Source: Candidatus Manganitrophaceae bacterium (lineage in GTDB: Bacteria > Nitrospirota > Nitrospiria > SBBL01 > Manganitrophaceae). From it: a DNA stretch of 64,000 nt. Shown one piece after another: positions 59,976 to 64,000 of the stretch. The stretch lies in the NCBI GenBank assembly GCA_016200325.1, contig JACQEZ010000005.1, positions 1 through 64,000 on the forward strand, read 5' to 3'. The translations under genes and the position numbers were made by a program. The notes beneath the pieces were generated by a model. It saw only the letters and a list, made by a program, of their open reading frames with translations. It made no database searches and was not told the origin of the DNA. Each line of letters opens with the position of its first letter. Position 1 is the stretch's first letter.

Positions 59976-61024
59976 CAGTCCCTCTCGTCAGGTTGAGCGA
60001 TTCTTTGTCGCAGTGTCTCGACTTCCTTCTCCAGCGCTTTGATCCGTTCCCGCATTTCGGGAAGATGGGGAAAGGAGGCCTGCGCCTTCAACCAATCCCG
60101 ATGCGGAAGGGGCGGAAACCCGGAGACGTTCTCCCCCTCCGGGATATCTTTGGTCACCCCCGACTTCCCCCCGACCACGACATTGTCGCCGATGGTCAAA
60201 TGACCGGCCACACCGACCTGCCCCGCCAAGGTGACGCGCCGTCCGATTTTAGCGCTCCCGGAGATCCCGACCTGAGCCACCAAGATCGAATCGGCGCCGA
60301 TGACCACATTGTGGCCGATCTGAACCAGATTATCGACCTTCGTTCCGGCCCCGATCACCGTGTTTCCCAAGGTCGCCCGATCGACGGCGACATTCGCCCC
60401 CAGCTCGACATCGTCTTCGATGATCACCCCGCCGACCTGCGGAACTTTATGATATCGCCCCTTGTGCGGGGCGAAGCCGAAGCCGTCGCTGCCGATCACC
60501 GTCCCGCTATGAAGGATCACCCGCTTGCCGATCCGAACCTTCTCCCGGATGGTGACGTTTGGATAGATCAGGCTCTCCTCCCCGACCTCGCTCCCCTCGC
60601 CGATGAACACACCGGCGCCGAGTTGAACGCGATCGCCGATCCGGACCCGGTCTTCAAGGGTCACGAAAGGCCCGATCGCCACCCCTTCACCGAGAATCAC
60701 CCCCTGGCCGATCGCCGCCCTCGGATCGACGCCGGCAGGCGCGCGGCGGGAGGGATGGAAATGGGAGAGCAATCGGGTGAAGGCGAAATAGGGATCGTCG
60801 ACCAACAACAAGGCGCAAGGAGCCCCCTCAATCCGCTTGCCGACGATGACGGCCGAAGCGCGGGTCTTCATCGCTTTGGCGAGGTACTTGGGGTTCGCGA
60901 GAAAAGTAATCTCCCCCGGCTCCGCCTCGTCGATTCCGGCGATTCCACGGATGGGCAGATGCGGATCTCCGGCGACCTTTCCCTGGACAAGATCGGCAAC
61001 TTCCTGCAACGCCATTTCAATCAT
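59975..61024 (-). CDS. lpxD: UDP-3-O-acylglucosamine N-acyltransferase
   Basis: A 349-residue trimeric left-handed beta-helix enzyme adding the N-linked acyl chain. The N-terminal domain has [20 protein letters not shown] and [20 protein letters not shown]. The helix contains the repeats [20 protein letters not shown], and [20 protein letters not shown] with [18 protein letters not shown] holds the catalytic His region. The C-terminus is a coiled helix. I start at the ATG at 61024, with a GGAG about 10 nt upstream; a GTG at 61066 adds 14 unconserved residues. Confidence 0.95.
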   Translation of the reverse strand: MIEMALQEVADLVQGKVAGDPHLPIRGIAGIDEAEPGEITFLANPKYLAKAMKTRASAVIVGKRIEGAPCALLLVDDPYFAFTRLLSHFHPSRRAPAGVDPRAAIGQGVILGEGVAIGPFVTLEDRVRIGDRVQLGAGVFIGEGSEVGEESLIYPNVTIREKVRIGKRVILHSGTVIGSDGFGFAPHKGRYHKVPQVGGVIIEDDVELGANVAVDRATLGNTVIGAGTKVDNLVQIGHNVVIGADSILVAQVGISGSAKIGRRVTLAGQVGVAGHLTIGDNVVVGGKSGVTKDIPEGENVSGFPPLPHRDWLKAQASFPHLPEMRERIKALEKEVETLRQRIAQPDERD

Positions 61025-61085
61025 GATCGAACATCTCCGGCGGGCAAAGCGCGTAAGCGCCTCCACCCGCCTTGAAAGGGTCGCC

Positions 61086-61625
61086 TTACTTGGCCGGCGC
61101 AGCCGGTGTCGCGCGGTCGACCTGCTCGATCACTTTGGGAGTGATATCAAAACTCTCCTTGGCATAGAGGACGGAGCCCCCTTCGCCATTTTTATCGAGC
61201 ACGAAGGTATACCCTTCTTTCTCGGCGATCTGCCGAACCGCTTCTTCCAATTTTTTGTTGAAGTCGCGCAGGGTGTCGAACTTCTTTCCCTGCACTTCTT
61301 TGTTCAGGTCGGTCGCCCTCTTCTGGTACTCCATCAGCTTTTTTTGGAAATCATCCTGTTTGACCTTCTTGGCCTCCGGGGAAAGAAGCGCCCCTTGGCG
61401 GGTGAGGTCCTCTTCGAGCTGCTTTAACTCCGTCTCCTCCAGGTCGATGATCTTCTGGCGGCTCTTTACATATTCTTCCATGTTGGTCTTAACGCGCTTT
61501 CCTTCCTTGGAGCTCTCGAGCACCTTCTGGGCATCGACGAAACCGACCTTTAGATTCTGAGCATGTCCTTTTCCCAGCATCAGCGAAAACAAAATAACCA
61601 TCGTAAAAATTGTTACTTTTTTCAA
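61086..61625 (-). CDS. skp: Skp/OmpH-family periplasmic chaperone
   Basis: A 179-residue periplasmic protein binding unfolded outer-membrane proteins. A signal peptide begins with [16 protein letters not shown] and ends near GKGHAQ, then [20 protein letters not shown] opens the OmpH domain, followed by a long charged coiled coil (residues about 45-130; [20 protein letters not shown]) and [20 protein letters not shown]. The start is a TTG at 61625 with a strong AAGGAGG 5 nt upstream. No ATG fits, since the first in-frame upstream start would place 38 basic residues before the signal. It follows bamA by 64 bp. Confidence 0.93.
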   Translation of the reverse strand: MKKVTIFTMVILFSLMLGKGHAQNLKVGFVDAQKVLESSKEGKRVKTNMEEYVKSRQKIIDLEETELKQLEEDLTRQGALLSPEAKKVKQDDFQKKLMEYQKRATDLNKEVQGKKFDTLRDFNKKLEEAVRQIAEKEGYTFVLDKNGEGGSVLYAKESFDITPKVIEQVDRATPAAPAK

Positions 61626-61630
61626 TTCTT

Positions 61631-61637
61631 CCTCCTT
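61631..61637 (-). promoter_or_regulatory. Ribosome binding site deciding the TTG start of skp
   Basis: On the minus strand AAGGAGG is followed by AAGAA and TTG. The near-perfect complement to the 16S rRNA tail and ideal 5-nt spacing decide in favour of the TTG at 61625, which alone gives a normal signal peptide. Confidence 0.85.
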
Positions 61638-61689
61638 GATGGAACGGGAACCGCGGACTCCCTCCGAATCCGCCTCCCCGGTCCTTGTT

Positions 61690-63966
61690 CTAAAAAAGCG
61701 TTCCAATGGAAAATTCCGGAATGAAGCCGGTATTCTCACCCGGCTCGGGATTTAAATTTTTCCCCATTTCAATCCGAAGCGGACCGATGGGAGAAATCCA
61801 CCGCAGCCCGAATCCGGCCCCTTGCCTAAGCTGCGAGAACCGGATCGCTTCCGAATCATCGAAAGCCCGACCGAGATCATAGAAAAAGAGCCATTTGATT
61901 TTCGCCTCGGGCACCAAGGGAATCAGGTACTCGACATTAAAGAAGAGCTGCTTGTTTCCCCCCAAAATTTCGCCGGTGTCGGTCACAGGACCGGCCTTGC
62001 CGAACTTGAAACCTCTGACGGTATTGATGCCGCCGACAAAGAAGCGCTCTCCGGCCGGGAGCTCTTTTCCGGCGATGCCGATGGCATATCCGAAGCGGCC
62101 ATGCACGGAGAGGACATGCTCCCACCAGAGGGGAAAATACCGGCTGGAGTCGACGATGACCTTGTAGTAATCGTTGTCGCCGCCGAGAAAAGTGCCGGCA
62201 TACTCGAAAGAGATGGAGTTGCGGCTCCCCTCCTTCGGATCGAAAATAAAATCACGGGTGTCCCTCGCGAGTGAGAAGCCGAGTGCGCTCGTCAGCGTTT
62301 TTCCCAGTTTGGCCTGCTCTTTAATTAGATCAGGCGCCTGGTCTTGGACATTACGGATATTGAGCGTTTCCAAGGTGTAGCTGACGCTTGCACTGACATA
62401 CTCCCCGAATTGGCGTCCGAAGATGAGATCGCCGCCGACCCGCTTCTCCTCATAGGAGTTGAAGCTCCGAACCGAGTTAAAGAGATCGGTGGTCTCCGAG
62501 ACATTCGTGTCGAAAAGATAGGGCTCCCTGAAGGTGAGGCTATATGTTTTTCGGCGCCCTCCGATTTCGGCCTTCGCGCGCACGAGCTGCCCCCGGCCGA
62601 AGAGATTCCCCTGGGTGATCTCCGTCGTCGCGATAAACCGATCGACCGAGCTGTAGCCGCCGCCGATGCTAAAGGTGCCGGTCGGCTTCTCCTTCAATTT
62701 TACATTCAGATCGACCCATCCCTTCTCGACCTGCTCCGGGACAATTTCGATGTTCTCGAAGAAATTAAGGTTGTTCAGCCGCTGAAAGCTCCGCCGCAAC
62801 AATTTGGTATTAATCAGCTCCCCTTCGTTGACACGGACCTCCCTTCGAATCACCTTGTCACGGGTCTTATCATTGCCGGTGATCCGGATCTCCCGGACCT
62901 TGACCGGGTCATCCTCGGCGACCTGAAAGGTGATGTCGACCGTTTTATCTTCAAGATGCGGGTTGAGTTGGGGGACGACGTTGGCAAAGATATAGCCTCG
63001 CTCTCCATAGAGGTCGACCATGCTCACAATGTCTTGCCGGACCTGTCCCCGATTGAAGATCTCCCCCTCTTTGCTCTTCGTCAATTCAACCAGCCGATCG
63101 GTGTCGAAGAGCTGATTTCCCTCATAGTGGATCTCTTTGACTTTGAATTGGTCCCCTTCTACGATCGGAAAGGTGATGTCGAACCACTGCTTGTCCTCGC
63201 TCAAGTCGACCTTCGGCGGCGCCACCTGGACCTGAAGGTAGCCGTGGTTCAGATAAAACTCTCGGAGACGATCGACGTCGCCGTCGATTGTCTCCGCTTT
63301 ATAGCGGCCCGACTCGGTCATCCAAGAGGTCAGCCAGAAATATTTCGATGTCTCGATCTGCTTTCTCAACTCCTTGTCGGTAAAGGTCTGGTTTCCCCTC
63401 ATCCGAATCTGACGGACATAGGCGCGATCCCCTTCTTTGATCAGGAAGGTCAACAACGCCTGGTCTTCCGAGACCCGTTGGATGATCGGGGTGACTTCTG
63501 CACTATAATACGCCTCCGCCTCATAGGCTTTCTTGATTTTTTCCACGTAGGTGTTGATCTCTTCCGTATCCAAGAAGGTCTGCGTTTTGATCGGCACCTT
63601 CTCCTTTAATTTGTCCTTATCGAGATGTTCATTTCCCTCGTAAACGACATCGATGAGAAGCGGCTTTTCATGAACCGAGAAGGTCATCGCGAGTCCCCCC
63701 TCAAATCCCTCGGTCTCCACATCGACCCGATCGAAATATCCCAATCGATACAGGGTCTTTACATCCTCCCGGATCTGCGCCGGGGAGAAGAGATCTCCCT
63801 CCTTGAGAGAGATCTTCGATAGGATCGTGGCCCTATCGATCTTTCGGTTCCCTTTCACGTCAATCAGCTTGATTCGAATCTCGTTGTCCTCTGCATGACC
63901 CAGGGAGGAAAAACCAACCAAGATAAGCACGAAAAGAAGGGAGACCGTGCCGAGAAATTTTAGCAA
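61690..63966 (-). CDS. bamA: Outer membrane protein assembly factor BamA
   Basis: A 758-residue Omp85 protein, the pore of the BAM complex. A signal peptide (1-25, ending SSLGHA) is followed by five POTRA domains (about 28-430; repeats of IKLIDVKGNRKIDRATILSK, VYEGNEHLDKDKLKEKV, RMRGNQTFTDKELRKQIE, HYEGNQLFDTDRLVEL, RITGNDKTRDKVIRREV) and a 16-strand barrel (about 440-758) with RFFVGGINTVRGFKFGKAGP and GAGFGLRWISPIGPLRIEMG. It ends in phenylalanine (FSIGTLF), the usual outer-membrane signal. The start fits the signal peptide; 34 bp remain to the window edge. It heads this gene order. Confidence 0.97.
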   Translation of the reverse strand: MLKFLGTVSLLFVLILVGFSSLGHAEDNEIRIKLIDVKGNRKIDRATILSKISLKEGDLFSPAQIREDVKTLYRLGYFDRVDVETEGFEGGLAMTFSVHEKPLLIDVVYEGNEHLDKDKLKEKVPIKTQTFLDTEEINTYVEKIKKAYEAEAYYSAEVTPIIQRVSEDQALLTFLIKEGDRAYVRQIRMRGNQTFTDKELRKQIETSKYFWLTSWMTESGRYKAETIDGDVDRLREFYLNHGYLQVQVAPPKVDLSEDKQWFDITFPIVEGDQFKVKEIHYEGNQLFDTDRLVELTKSKEGEIFNRGQVRQDIVSMVDLYGERGYIFANVVPQLNPHLEDKTVDITFQVAEDDPVKVREIRITGNDKTRDKVIRREVRVNEGELINTKLLRRSFQRLNNLNFFENIEIVPEQVEKGWVDLNVKLKEKPTGTFSIGGGYSSVDRFIATTEITQGNLFGRGQLVRAKAEIGGRRKTYSLTFREPYLFDTNVSETTDLFNSVRSFNSYEEKRVGGDLIFGRQFGEYVSASVSYTLETLNIRNVQDQAPDLIKEQAKLGKTLTSALGFSLARDTRDFIFDPKEGSRNSISFEYAGTFLGGDNDYYKVIVDSSRYFPLWWEHVLSVHGRFGYAIGIAGKELPAGERFFVGGINTVRGFKFGKAGPVTDTGEILGGNKQLFFNVEYLIPLVPEAKIKWLFFYDLGRAFDDSEAIRFSQLRQGAGFGLRWISPIGPLRIEMGKNLNPEPGENTGFIPEFSIGTLF

Positions 63967-64000
63967 CGGGTTTGCTTTCCTCCAAGTTCAAAATCTCCGT

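Noticed and set aside
62344-63609. 421-codon open frame on the plus strand antisense to bamA
   Set aside because: The composition is that of an antisense reading of a GC-rich gene. There is no recognisable domain or good start, and bamA on the other strand explains the bases.

Overview
This window is a 64 kb block of cell-envelope genes from a Gram-negative (outer-membrane) bacterium. Every gene I can support lies on the minus strand, so the block is transcribed from right (64000) to left (1). The right-hand order bamA-skp-lpxD-fabZ-lpxA-lpxI-Gfo/Idh-lpxB-msbA-waaA-lpxK-lpxL, the use of LpxI rather than LpxH, and the GC-rich core genes point away from enterobacteria and towards Nitrospirota or a deltaproteobacterial-type lineage. 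That assignment is an inference, at about even confidence. I see no rRNA, tRNA, CRISPR array, transposase or phage gene.

Region A (about 38.3-64 kb, GC-rich) is outer-membrane assembly and lipid A/core synthesis. It holds BamA, a Skp-like chaperone, lipid A acylation (LpxD, FabZ, LpxA), UDP-diacylglucosamine hydrolysis (LpxI), disaccharide synthesis and 4'-phosphorylation (LpxB, LpxK), late acylation (LpxL), Kdo transfer (WaaA) and the MsbA flippase. Core assembly follows: WaaC, a WaaF-GmhB fusion, a third heptosyltransferase, a WaaE/KdtX-type GT2, a WaaG-like GT4, two further GT4 enzymes, a CgeB-like transferase, two WaaP/Kdo-kinase-type kinases, a small Trm112-like zinc protein and two methyltransferase-family proteins. 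Many junctions are 1-16 nt overlaps, which suggests translational coupling.

Region B (about 22.4-38 kb) is an ABC-exporter O-antigen module. ManC, ManB and Gmd make GDP-4-keto-6-deoxymannose; RmlA, RmlB, RmlD and a divergent RmlC-like epimerase make dTDP-L-rhamnose. Wzm/Wzt export the chain, with a substrate-binding C-terminal domain on Wzt. A 1694-residue protein fuses a methyltransferase, a coiled coil, two GT2 domains and a GT4 domain. An SDR epimerase ends the run.

Region C (about 9.7-22.4 kb) begins at a near-consensus sigma-70 promoter and encodes an unusual sugar pathway. It contains a cobalamin-type radical SAM enzyme, the GDP-D-glycero-D-manno-heptose enzymes HddA, GmhA and HddC, a GDP-fucose-synthase-like SDR, an orphan pyruvate-dehydrogenase-like E1 alpha/beta pair, a PLP 3-dehydratase with His in place of the catalytic Lys, another SDR, an LhgO-like oxidase, a Nudix hydrolase, a TVP38 membrane protein and a GT2. 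With Gmd and ManBC from region B this could make GDP-colitose, or a 3-deoxy sugar carrying a two-carbon branch.

Region D (1-9.1 kb) looks like a Wzx-type polysaccharide module: a large GT-C-like membrane protein, a GT2, two GT4s, a Wzx flippase, a methyltransferase, a WbaP-type priming transferase and the start of a UDP-glucuronate-decarboxylase-like SDR. The window thus carries two export routes for surface glycans. Parts of the left two-thirds are clearly AT-rich next to the GC-rich core region, which suggests later acquisition. Dispersed palindromic repeats occur in region A, two of them inside waaA in frame.
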